From assembly GCF_022788635.1 (NCBI RefSeq), contig NZ_CP076024.1, positions 248,001 to 312,000 on the forward strand: a stretch of DNA of 64,000 nucleotides, given 5' to 3'. Positions within the stretch are counted from its first letter, which is position 1; the number at the start of each line of letters is the position of its first letter. The notes under the pieces are model-generated. The model was not told where the DNA came from, made no database searches, and saw only the letters and a program-made list of their open reading frames with translations. Made by a program: the position numbers and the translations under genes. Shown here in pieces: positions 46,265 through 54,367 of the stretch. This DNA is from Methylobacter sp. S3L5C. GTDB taxonomy: Bacteria > Pseudomonadota > Gammaproteobacteria > Methylococcales > Methylomonadaceae.

Positions 46265-47950
46265 TTACACCCCGTAATGATCACTTTTACGGCGACTCAT
46301 ATTATCTCGCCTCATTCTGCGCACTGCCAAAGGATGCTCTGAAAAAGTTTCGTGCTGTTCCATTCCCAGAAATACACATTTACCACTTTGGCCTTCATAG
46401 CTATGCTGAAAGTCATAAATAAATTCCATCACGGTATGATCAACCAGATAAGTATTGTTCATTTGGAAAATGATGGTTTTACCTTTTTCCAGATTGGCTA
46501 AAGCGGTCTTCAATGACATAAAGTTAGAGAAAATCGCCGCGCCGACTATGCTGACAATAACAGTGTCGGTATCTTTCTGCTCAATAACAAAGTGGATCTT
46601 AAACAGGTTATTTAACCTAACGCCACGCACCAAATGGATAGTAAATTCGGTCAGGATGCCGATAGCAACGCCGATTAATAAATCAGTTGCCAACACACCG
46701 ATAATCGTCACCACAAACATAAATAACTGTTCTTTACCAACGCTCATAACTTTAGCGAATTCTTTGGGCGAGGCCAAACGAAAGCCGGTATAGACCAACA
46801 ATGCCGCCAGTGCAGCTAGAGGAATGCTATGAATCAGTCGTGGAAACAGCACTACGAACAATAACAGTAATGTGCCGTGAAAAAAATTGGCCCACTGGGT
46901 TTTTGCACCGTTATTCACGTTAGCCGAACTACGCACGATCTCTGCAATCATTGGCAGGCCACCGACTAATCCGGCCAACAGATTACCTGCACCGACGGCT
47001 GTCAAGTCACGATCAAGATTGGAATGGCGTTTATACGGATCAAGTTTGTCCACCGCCATGGCGCTAAGTAAGCTTTCCAGGCTTCCGACCAGGCTGATAC
47101 TGATAACGGCTTCCCAAAACTCCAGGGTGGAAAATTTTGAAAAATCGGGAAAATAAAAGCTGGACATAAAATTTTCAGATATCGCGACCAAAAATTTAGG
47201 GCCGACAGTTTCTTCGTGATGTGGTAAAAAATGTGCATCCGGTAAAAATAAATACATGTGCTCATGTTCCAGATCAAAATACCGTGCCAAACCCATTCCA
47301 GCCAACACGACAATCAATGGTGCCGGAATCATCTTTAAGGTGGGGTTTTTTATCACCGACCAAATAATCAATATGATTAGTCCGGTTAGGCCAATAATGG
47401 CAATTTCATGATTAAGATTAACAATACTGTGTGGAATCTGTGCGATGGTTGAAAACAGACTGCTGCCTTTCTCCGGCGTAGTGCCGAGCATAACATGGAC
47501 CTGTTTGGCCATGATAATGATGCCGATAGCCGCCAACATGCCATGTATTACTGATGCCGGAAAAAAAGAGCTCAGTCGTCCGGCTTTAAATACGCCCATC
47601 AAAACTTGTATGGCGCTGGCAACGACAATGGCCGCCAAAGTATAGCGATAACCAGCCATCGCATCGCCTACACCCAGTTCTTGCACAGCACTAAGTACTA
47701 CTACAATCAAGCCGGCGGCGGGTCCGTTAATAGTGATAAATGAGCCGCTGATTCTTGAAACCAGTATTCCGCCAATAATGGCAGTGATAATACCAGCCGA
47801 GGGTGGGAAACCGGAAGCCATGGATATACCCAAGCATAGCGGTAAAGCGATGAGAAAGACCAGAAATCCTGATAGTAAATCGTTACGCCAGTTTTCTTTT
47901 AACCCGGCCAGGCCGGTTTTGGGTAATGCCGGTAGTGAAGCTTCACTCAT
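46265..47950 (-). CDS. SulP family anion transporter, copy 2
   Basis: 561 aa, same architecture as the copy at 42567: SulP permease then STAS (about 435-535). N-terminal WRNDLLSGFLVFLIALPLCL and SGSFITINGPAAGLIVVVL. Has an extra loop near 245-265 rich in His (EHEHMYLFLPDAHFLPHHEE), absent in the other copy, which may bind metal or tune transport. Upstream of copy 1 on the same strand; the IS between them probably cuts any shared transcript. Its stop lies in the IS target duplication. Confidence 0.9.
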   Translation of the reverse strand: MSEASLPALPKTGLAGLKENWRNDLLSGFLVFLIALPLCLGISMASGFPPSAGIITAIIGGILVSRISGSFITINGPAAGLIVVVLSAVQELGVGDAMAGYRYTLAAIVVASAIQVLMGVFKAGRLSSFFPASVIHGMLAAIGIIIMAKQVHVMLGTTPEKGSSLFSTIAQIPHSIVNLNHEIAIIGLTGLIILIIWSVIKNPTLKMIPAPLIVVLAGMGLARYFDLEHEHMYLFLPDAHFLPHHEETVGPKFLVAISENFMSSFYFPDFSKFSTLEFWEAVISISLVGSLESLLSAMAVDKLDPYKRHSNLDRDLTAVGAGNLLAGLVGGLPMIAEIVRSSANVNNGAKTQWANFFHGTLLLLFVVLFPRLIHSIPLAALAALLVYTGFRLASPKEFAKVMSVGKEQLFMFVVTIIGVLATDLLIGVAIGILTEFTIHLVRGVRLNNLFKIHFVIEQKDTDTVIVSIVGAAIFSNFMSLKTALANLEKGKTIIFQMNNTYLVDHTVMEFIYDFQHSYEGQSGKCVFLGMEQHETFSEHPLAVRRMRRDNMSRRKSDHYGV

Positions 47951-48180
47951 ACAAATCCTCGTTTTTGATAATAGTGTTTTTAATTTGATATAAGCGATTA
48001 TTGTGCCAACTAGTTGTTAGTGTTGTAACACATTAATTTTGTGTATGTATTAGCTTATATTCACAATCAAATAGTGGTGATAAACGATGGAGATGGGTGC
48101 AAAAAAACCTGATAGTGGTTTATTTGCACCATAGTTGATGAAGGTTATCTGTTCGATTGTGTAATTTATACAAAATGTAT

Positions 48181-48219
48181 GCTTAAAGATTTAAGTCAAG
48201 GTGACTTAAATCTTTAAGC
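48181..48219. repeat. Perfect 18-bp-arm palindrome
   Basis: GCTTAAAGATTTAAGTCA, loop AGG, TGACTTAAATCTTTAAGC. Every base pairs. It has no downstream T-run, so it may be an operator, a bidirectional pause site or the end of a mobile element. Confidence 0.7.
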
Positions 48220-48296
48220 TGATGCTGTTGCCGAAGATATCAGTGCTTTTGTTGTTGGCTTTTTATGCGAAGAGGTAGTTGTGTTTGTCATTGACA

Positions 48297-48327
48297 AAAA
48301 AAACCGCCCTGGAGAGCGGTTTTTCAT
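48297..48327 (-). terminator. Rho-independent terminator of the PEP-CTERM gene
   Basis: On the minus strand, AACCGC-TCTCCAGG-GCGGTT followed by TTTTTTTG, about 30 bp after the stop codon. Strong stem and T-run. Confidence 0.85.
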
Positions 48328-48357
48328 TACAGCGCTAAAAAATTTATGACACGTACC

Positions 48358-49032
48358 TTAAAGCAATTTTTTACGTTTTGACATTGAAAGTAGACCCATC
48401 ATACCTGCGCAAAAAAGCCATAAAGCTTGTGGCAAAGGGACTGCAGTTACGGTTAAACCAACAAATTTTTTCTCAATAAAGGCAATATCATGCTTCATAT
48501 CTGATTGAGCGAACAGAATATTTTCAATAGAGACAAAGAGCGAGCTAATTGTGTTAGGAGCGAATGCCAAATTGGCAGTCGTTACCCAATTAGTTGTACT
48601 GGCAAGTCCTGTTTGAGCAAAAGGATTTACCGACTCGATTTTGCTTACATAATCTTGAAAAGGAAATATCACGTCTGACGCTCTTAACTCGCCTAAGTCA
48701 GCAACCTTGGCATTGGCTCCGTTAAGAAGGTAGTCGCCTTTTTCAGTCAATGCAATATTGGTTATATGATGACCATCTAACCTGTCAATTTTCACTTGGA
48801 AAGTACTTGAGGTTAAAGCTGTAGAACCGCCATCCAGACTTACTGCTTTGAAATTTGTAGGCAAAAACACTAATGAATTTCCACTCACTGTAGGTGTTCC
48901 AAAAAGTCCATTTAGGACATTATCGTAAGTGAATGAAACAGTATCACCATTGACCGTAACTATAGAGGCGTTAGAAGTTCCTGAAACAGCAATAAAAAGA
49001 AACGCAAAAAATATTTTTTTAAAAGTAGACAT
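48358..49032 (-). CDS. PEP-CTERM sorting domain exported protein
   Basis: 224 aa. N-terminal signal peptide (TFKKIFFAFLFIAVSGTSNA, cleavage near SNA). The C-terminus is VPLPQALWLFCAGMMGLLSM followed by KRKKLL, a VPxPxA-like PEP-CTERM tail: motif, TM helix, basic end. The exosortase would cleave it for surface display; no exosortase gene is in the window. The middle has beta-rich repeats, function unknown. Terminator downstream. Confidence 0.85.
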   Translation of the reverse strand: MSTFKKIFFAFLFIAVSGTSNASIVTVNGDTVSFTYDNVLNGLFGTPTVSGNSLVFLPTNFKAVSLDGGSTALTSSTFQVKIDRLDGHHITNIALTEKGDYLLNGANAKVADLGELRASDVIFPFQDYVSKIESVNPFAQTGLASTTNWVTTANLAFAPNTISSLFVSIENILFAQSDMKHDIAFIEKKFVGLTVTAVPLPQALWLFCAGMMGLLSMSKRKKLL

Positions 49033-49505
49033 AATAATTACCTTAATTTAATTTAATTTAAAAAACGTACCAAGACTTAGTCTGCCATTAAAATGAACGA
49101 AAAAAGTACGTGCCAGAAAATGCTTTAATCAACTGGCTCTTACAATTAAGCAAAAAAAATGCCATGTTGTAAATAATTATTAATTTCAACGGGTTGCCGG
49201 TTGTTGGTGATTGCTGTTTCGTCACTGTTAATAATGAATTGTAAAAAATCCTGACACATTTGTAGTTTTTTTCTGCTTTTATCGAAAATTAATTTACATA
49301 TTTTAGAATGTCGATGTTCGAGTGCAAATATTAATTTAAAGGTTAATCTTAACTAAAAGCACGGTGCTTATGGTGATAGGTGCCTTTTAAAAACGCACTT
49401 ATAGACATTTTTTAATTTTGATAAAGTGTAAAAATTCTGGGAATTTTTAATAATTCCGGACGTTTTTCACTGCTCGTAGTTGGTTTTCTATTCTCGAACA
49501 GCCTC
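49033..49505. other. Promoter region of PEP-CTERM gene and flank of IS copy 2
   Basis: 473 bp without a recognised gene. It must hold the PEP-CTERM promoter near its left end. No repeat shared with other places apart from weakly similar CTGTTCTC/TTCTCGAACAG text near the IS edge. Confidence 0.4.
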
Positions 49506-51025
49506 TAATACTGCTACCGCAAATATAAAAAACAAAGTCAGAGGCTTAAACATGCCTCGTTTCTTGGCACCATCAGCAAAGGAAAGGGTTTTGATCGGCG
49601 TTTGACTGCCCTTGGCTGGCTCTTACGTTTTTGTTTTCCAATGGCCGTTGATGCCATCGCTTTTAATAATTCACGCAAGGCGCTTATGAGTTGGTTCCCT
49701 GTCAAGCCTACCATCTGCTTGGCGGCTTGAATGACCAGTTGCACTGCTGACCTGAAACTCAGTTGGCGGGGTATCTTCTCATGCAGGCTGGCTACCTGTG
49801 CCAAATTGCCACGAATGATGTTGTATGCCAATAAGTGGATAGCTATCTCCTTGCTTACCATGTCAGGTTTTTTGCACCGTAATATTTCCATGCCCATATT
49901 GGTTTTGATGGAACGAAAATCCAGCTCAATTTTCCAGCGCTGTTTATAAAGCATAGCCAGCTCTTGCTTATGAAAGCCCTTTGCATTCAGTAAGGTGGTC
50001 AAATAGATTCTGCCGTTTACCGCAAACTCTCGGACGGTAATCGATTCCGGCAAGTCGCTATAGTCCTGCTTGGACATCCACACCGGTTTCCGTTTGGGTT
50101 TCGTCCAGTCAATCAAATGATCTCTTGCACCCAGGTAGACACCCAAGCTGAAATCTACTTTTTTCCGGGCATGTAGTGGAAATAGCACAGGAATTTCACG
50201 AGCCTGCAAGAGCGCAATAATGGCGAAGGTACAGTAATAGCGGTCCGCCATCAGCAAGTCGCCAACTGACAGGCTGCCAAACAGTTGACTGAGTAACGAT
50301 GTTTCGCCAGTTCCTTTGCCTTGATAGGCTCCCAGGCTATAGTCGAGCACGGTTCCTGCAGCCAAAGAAATCAACACAACCATGCGAGCAATCGGAAAGC
50401 CCAAGCCAGGCTTTTGACTATCCAGCTGAGGAAAGTCTGCCTGATTCTCTGGTGTATCTGGCATTTGCACCGTTGCTCCATCAGTAAGGACAACGTTATA
50501 ACCCTTCCATCGCCACGCGGCCAGAGACTGGTTATGAAGACGCAAACCAGCAGCTGTGGTGGCTGCTCTGAGTTCCTTTAGTGGTAAGCGTTGTCGGGCT
50601 TTACAGTAAGGTCCCGTGTTAACCGTATTGGCTGATTGTCCATCGACGATACGATCAATCAATACGCCTGCCACTGCCTGTTTACAGGAACCGTCATCAC
50701 TTAATACTTGGAAAATGAAAGCTTTAAGCGTGACTAAGGGCAAGAACACCGAGGAGCGTTTATGCGGGGTATTGGCGATAATGTTGGTAATGCTGTCGGC
50801 TGAAAAAAATCCTCAACACCTCTAGTCCTTGGGATTGCAAAAATGACTTTTTGAAGCGGTCAATTTGCTGCTGAATACAGTTTTTTTTAATAGCTGGCAT
50901 GGTTAAGTTATTGATCAGACTCTGTAATACCCAAAATTCTACCAGAATAGTGCTTGATCTTTATCTTATTATTTGCGTATCTAACTGTAACTTATAGATT
51001 AATTATATTTGCGGTAGCAGTATTA
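49506..51025 (-). mobile_element. IS4-type insertion sequence, copy 2
   Basis: About 1520 bp, ends TAATACTGCTACCGCAAAT inverted. It differs from copy 1 by a few substitutions and two small indels. It interrupts an ISNCY-like relative: the right flank starts ATATCGGTTGG, continuing the transposase of that element. No target duplication; the left flank is unrelated. Confidence 0.9.
49538..50900 (-). pseudogene. IS4-type transposase, main frame intact but N-terminus out of frame
   Basis: From a GTG at 50749 the frame gives 403 aa: VVLTDGATVQMPD and SVGDLLMADRYYCTF hold the first two Asp, and YKQRWKIELDFRSIK gives the Y-x2-R-x3-E-x6-K signature. Upstream, ATG 50900 starts MPAIKKNCIQQQ in another frame that stops just after the T7 run near 50805. 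Joining both parts would give about 440 aa, the usual IS4 length. So it may be frameshifted, start internally, or use slippage. Confidence 0.7.
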
Positions 51026-51579
51026 ATATCGGTTGGAAAATGCACGTTGGTTTTTAACACAAAAGAATCGCAACGGCCTCTGATCAGCGCATGAATATCC
51101 AGATCCAGTAATTGATAGCCGGCTTGAATAACTTCAGTACTAATACGCGCCATGATCGCTGGCGTAAACAGCTTGAGATTGTCTTTCAAGGTTTGCAGGC
51201 GATAGCGTTTGTCGGCATCAAAGCAACCAAGACCGAGCATTTCACGTAGGGTGTTATGCTGATTGGCCAACTCCAGAATGCGATCATAGTCTGTATTCAG
51301 TCCTACGCGTAGCGATCCTAACACCAAAATCGACCATTGATTCATACCGGGGCGGCCTTTGTCGATGGCAACGATTTTTGTCACTTCGGCGTCAATTTTA
51401 GTAGGCACCACGTCCTCCAGTATTTTAAAAACAGCATCCCTTAATGGCTGAGTCGTATAAATGTGTTGCAAGCCCAGCAAGATGCTCAGATTGCCATCAC
51501 GGGAGGAAACGTCTATTTTGATATCGGCAATGTCGCGTTGACCGATGCTCATTTGTGCAGTAAATACCTTTCTAATCAC
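51026..51579 (-). pseudogene. Truncated ISNCY-like transposase
   Basis: N-terminal 184 residues nearly identical to the protein at 44553 (IADIKIDVSSRDGNLSILL, then VVPTKIDAEVTKIVAIDKG), ending at the IS4 copy 2 border after NVHFPTDI. The C-terminal two thirds with the catalytic region is lost. Confidence 0.9.
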
Positions 51580-51733
51580 TTGATGTTCAAGTTTTTTAGC
51601 TTGACTGAGATGATCCCAGATAAATCAAGGAATTTTGGTCAATGCGTTCAGCTGCTATATCATAGTTACTTGGTTGTCAGGCATGATTTATCAGCATTCT
51701 TTAAAATCAAGAATTAAAAACTTGAACATTGAG
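51579..51733. mobile_element. 155-bp MITE sharing ends with the IS at 27334
   Basis: Ends CTTGATGTTCAAGTTTTTT and AAAAACTTGAACATTGAG match the IS at 27334-28871. The duplication TAATCA flanks it (51573-51578, 51734-51739). The uninterrupted relative at 46050 confirms the empty site (CTTTC-TCATCG-GGAG versus CTTTC-TAATCA). No ORF inside. Confidence 0.88.
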
Positions 51734-51949
51734 TAATCAGGGGTTTTCCAACGAGAATTTGAAAGTTGAGGCGCTTGTCCGGGAGGTAGCTTTCGCCAAG
51801 CCCTTTTCGATGAAAACAATGATCATAATTATCAGTAAGTTACTTGAATTAACCATTTTATACGCCAATAGGGTGTTATTTAATTTTCAATGGCCTATTA
51901 TATCGCAACTCATTGTTTTTAATTAAATAATTTATTGCCGTTCAAGCAC

Positions 51950-52170
51950 AAATTAAACAAGACGATTTATCAAAAAAGAATTTCACTGTCTAAGAAAACG
52001 ATGTTAGCGATTGAAGCCAGACTGGAACGTAACCCAACCTTGCCCAAATGGGACATTATGATTCGGCCTATCTGATGGGTAAATTAATTTCAGGAAATCG
52101 TCTTAGGCTCTGAAGGACTATATGCTTAATACGGAATAACCGTTTTACAAGATCATGAAGCATGGAGAAG
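51950..52170. other. Region between the IS remnant and motB
   Basis: 221 bp, no gene seen. The text around 52000-52070 looks like fragmentary coding sequence but is interrupted by stops and could not be assigned. Confidence 0.35.
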
Positions 52171-53064
52171 TTAATTCAATGGCGGAGCAATTTGCCTACG
52201 CCCCTCGTTTATAGCGGATTCTTCTGCTCGCCTGTTCAAAAGAATGATACTAATACGTCGATTAATCGGATTCAAGGGATCTTGTTCGTCCAGCAAAACC
52301 GATGATGACAAACCAATTACCCGCATTAACCTCGATTCATCCATTCCGCCTTCTACCAGTACCCGGCGCGCATCATGAGCACGATCAGATGATAACTCCC
52401 AATTACTATAAGTCTTACTTCCTTGGGCAAACGGCTTGGCATCGGTATGTCCGGATAAACTGATTTTGTTGGGCATACTATTTAACGTTGGAGCCAACTC
52501 ACGAAGAATATCGCGTGCACGAGACTCTAATTCTGCACTGGAAAGACCAAACATCGGACGATTACTTTCATCGACAATCTGAATACGCAGACCCTCAGAG
52601 GAAACATCAATCAATAGCTGTTTTCTATAAGGTTGAAGTTTGTGATCAGAGTCAATAAGCGCATCTAATTTATTTTTCATGGCACGCATTTTGATCATCT
52701 CTTCTCGCTCCATTAATTCTTTCGCATTTTTTAGATCAAAATCCTTGGAGGGTTGTGCTGGAACCTTATTATTCGCCTGCCCGGATGTTTTAGTCAGATC
52801 TTTACCACCACCATGAAGAATAATTGCACTTTCACCAAGGGTACTATTACCTGACAGAGAGACTTTAAGAGGTGTCTTAAAATATTCAGCAATTCCTCCG
52901 CGTGTAGAACCATCAACCGAACCAAGCAACCACATCAGCAGAAAAAACGCCATCATAGCTGTCACAAAATCAGCATAAGCTATTTTCCATGCACCACCAT
53001 GGCTACCGCCACTAATAACTTTTTTACGCTTAACAATAATAGGGCGTTGCGGAGTATCTGCCAT
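52171..53064 (-). CDS. motB: Flagellar motor stator protein MotB
   Basis: Stator half that anchors to peptidoglycan. 297 aa: one TM helix near 28-48 with the proton-carrying Asp in WKIAYADFVTAMMAFFLLMW, plug region, OmpA-type peptidoglycan-binding domain at about 150-280 (SLSGHTDAKPF, then NWELSSDRAHDARRVL). Basic N-terminus. Follows motA by 2 bp on the same strand. Confidence 0.95.
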   Translation of the reverse strand: MADTPQRPIIVKRKKVISGGSHGGAWKIAYADFVTAMMAFFLLMWLLGSVDGSTRGGIAEYFKTPLKVSLSGNSTLGESAIILHGGGKDLTKTSGQANNKVPAQPSKDFDLKNAKELMEREEMIKMRAMKNKLDALIDSDHKLQPYRKQLLIDVSSEGLRIQIVDESNRPMFGLSSAELESRARDILRELAPTLNSMPNKISLSGHTDAKPFAQGSKTYSNWELSSDRAHDARRVLVEGGMDESRLMRVIGLSSSVLLDEQDPLNPINRRISIILLNRRAEESAINEGRRQIAPPLN

Positions 53065-53066
53065 AC

Positions 53067-53927
53067 TTACTTAGCTTTTGACTGCCTGATTTCGTCATCG
53101 ACTTCAGTAAACGAGGGGCGCTCGGTGGAAAACAATACTTTGCGTCCAAATTCAATCGCCAATGCCGGTGGATAGCCATTAAGACTGGCAATAAGGGTAA
53201 CTTTAATGCAATGCATAGGTTTAGCGGATTCGTGTAATTTATGCTCAACAAGACCTGTCAATGGCGTCACAAACCCATAAGCAAGCAAAATCCCCAAAAA
53301 AGTCCCTACTAAAGCATGGGCGATCAACATCCCTAACTCGGCAGGCGGCAAACCAACCGACTCCATGGTGTGTACTACGCCCATCACGGCTGCCACAATA
53401 CCAAATGCAGGCAAACCATCACCAATTTTCGCTATGCAATGCAAAGGAAATTCACCCTCCGCATGATGAGTATCAATTTCGTTGTCCATCAGGTTTTCAA
53501 GCTGAAAAGGATCTATATTTCCGGACACCATTAAACGTAAATAATCAGTTAAAAATTCCACTATATGATGATCAGCTATAATCAATGGATAATCGGTAAA
53601 TAACTGACTTTCATTAGGATTTTCAACATCCTCTTCAATGGACATCAAGCCATCATTACGAATTTTGCTTAGCATGCGGTAAAGCAAAAGTAATAATTGA
53701 ATATAAAGCTGACTCGTATGCTTGGAACCTTTGAACAAGGTAGGAATCACCTTGATGGTTGCCTTAATGACTTTCATATCATTACCAACCACAAAAGCTC
53801 CCAAAGCACCGCCACCAATCATTAATAACTCTAATGGCTGAAACAGCGCTGCAACATGCCCCCCTGCCAAAGCAAAACCACCAAAGACAGAGGCCAAGAC
53901 AATAACATAGCCAATAATTACCGACAC
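53067..53927 (-). CDS. motA: Flagellar motor stator protein MotA
   Basis: 286 aa, four TM helices (about 3-22, 33-52, 170-192, 202-222) around a large cytoplasmic loop. The TM3-TM4 region GLPAFGIVAAVMGVVHTM with its conserved Pro and the later GTFLGILLAYGFVTPL define the H+ channel with MotB. Residues for FliG contact (Arg/Glu in the loop) fall around 90-100. Ends 2 bp before motB begins. In the flagellar block with flhDC. Confidence 0.95.
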   Translation of the reverse strand: MSVIIGYVIVLASVFGGFALAGGHVAALFQPLELLMIGGGALGAFVVGNDMKVIKATIKVIPTLFKGSKHTSQLYIQLLLLLYRMLSKIRNDGLMSIEEDVENPNESQLFTDYPLIIADHHIVEFLTDYLRLMVSGNIDPFQLENLMDNEIDTHHAEGEFPLHCIAKIGDGLPAFGIVAAVMGVVHTMESVGLPPAELGMLIAHALVGTFLGILLAYGFVTPLTGLVEHKLHESAKPMHCIKVTLIASLNGYPPALAIEFGRKVLFSTERPSFTEVDDEIRQSKAK

Positions 53928-53930
53928 GTC

Positions 53931-54365
53931 TTACGCCCTTATTTTACTGGTATTAGCCGCACAAATCTTATAAAAATTGCCCATAATATTACTAGGAGTA
54001 ATTATGCCAACCGGCATTTCAGCCAAATCGATAATAGGAATACAACTAACATGCAATGTATTGAACAGCGAAATCGCCTCTTGAACTGTGGATTGAAGAC
54101 TCAATGATACCGGATTTCGTCTCACAATTTGGTGAACTCGCTGGTTAAGGCTCGCCAAATCGCGGGTCGTATAAATATGGGTATGAACATAAGGACTGAT
54201 AGCTCGAAGAAGATCATTCTCACTCAACACACCAAACAATTTACTGTCTTCTATTACGACTAAATGACGAATTCTTTCGCGCGCAAAAATCTCTTCAACT
54301 TCTTGCAAGGCATCATCCAACCGCACAGATAAAACCGGCGCACTCATAATTTCACTAATTTTCAT
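53931..54365 (-). CDS. Two-CBS-domain protein
   Basis: 144 aa consisting of a Bateman module: CBS1 at 1-60 (MSAPVLSVRLDDALQEVEE) and CBS2 at 75-135 (RRNPVSLSLQSTVQEAISL). CBS pairs bind adenine nucleotides. The start is ATG 54365, 2 bp after the methyltransferase stop; a longer frame overlaps that gene without similarity. It lies 3 bp upstream of motA, suggesting control of motility by energy status. Confidence 0.85.
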   Translation of the reverse strand: MKISEIMSAPVLSVRLDDALQEVEEIFARERIRHLVVIEDSKLFGVLSENDLLRAISPYVHTHIYTTRDLASLNQRVHQIVRRNPVSLSLQSTVQEAISLFNTLHVSCIPIIDLAEMPVGIITPSNIMGNFYKICAANTSKIRA

Positions 54366-54367
54366 TG

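Larger units (their letters stand above)
47951..48357. other. Intergenic region with palindrome and terminator
   Basis: 407 bp between the sulP copy 2 start and the end of the PEP-CTERM gene. Holds the 18-bp-arm palindrome at 48181-48219 and the terminator at 48297-48327. The segment 47951-48180 is AT-rich and likely contains the sulP promoter. Confidence 0.5.
51026..51949 (-). mobile_element. ISNCY-like remnant interrupted by IS4 copy 2 and a MITE
   Basis: The right part of an element like that at 44358: the first about 184 residues of transposase plus the right inverted end CGTTCAAGCAC at 51949. Its left part is missing beyond IS4 copy 2. A MITE at 51579-51733 was inserted upstream of its transposase gene. 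Confidence 0.85.

Noticed and set aside
42567-47950. DabAB-type inorganic carbon system
   Set aside because: No DabA-like protein (PF10070) present; only SulP and hyf-like genes are seen, so any bicarbonate role is inference.
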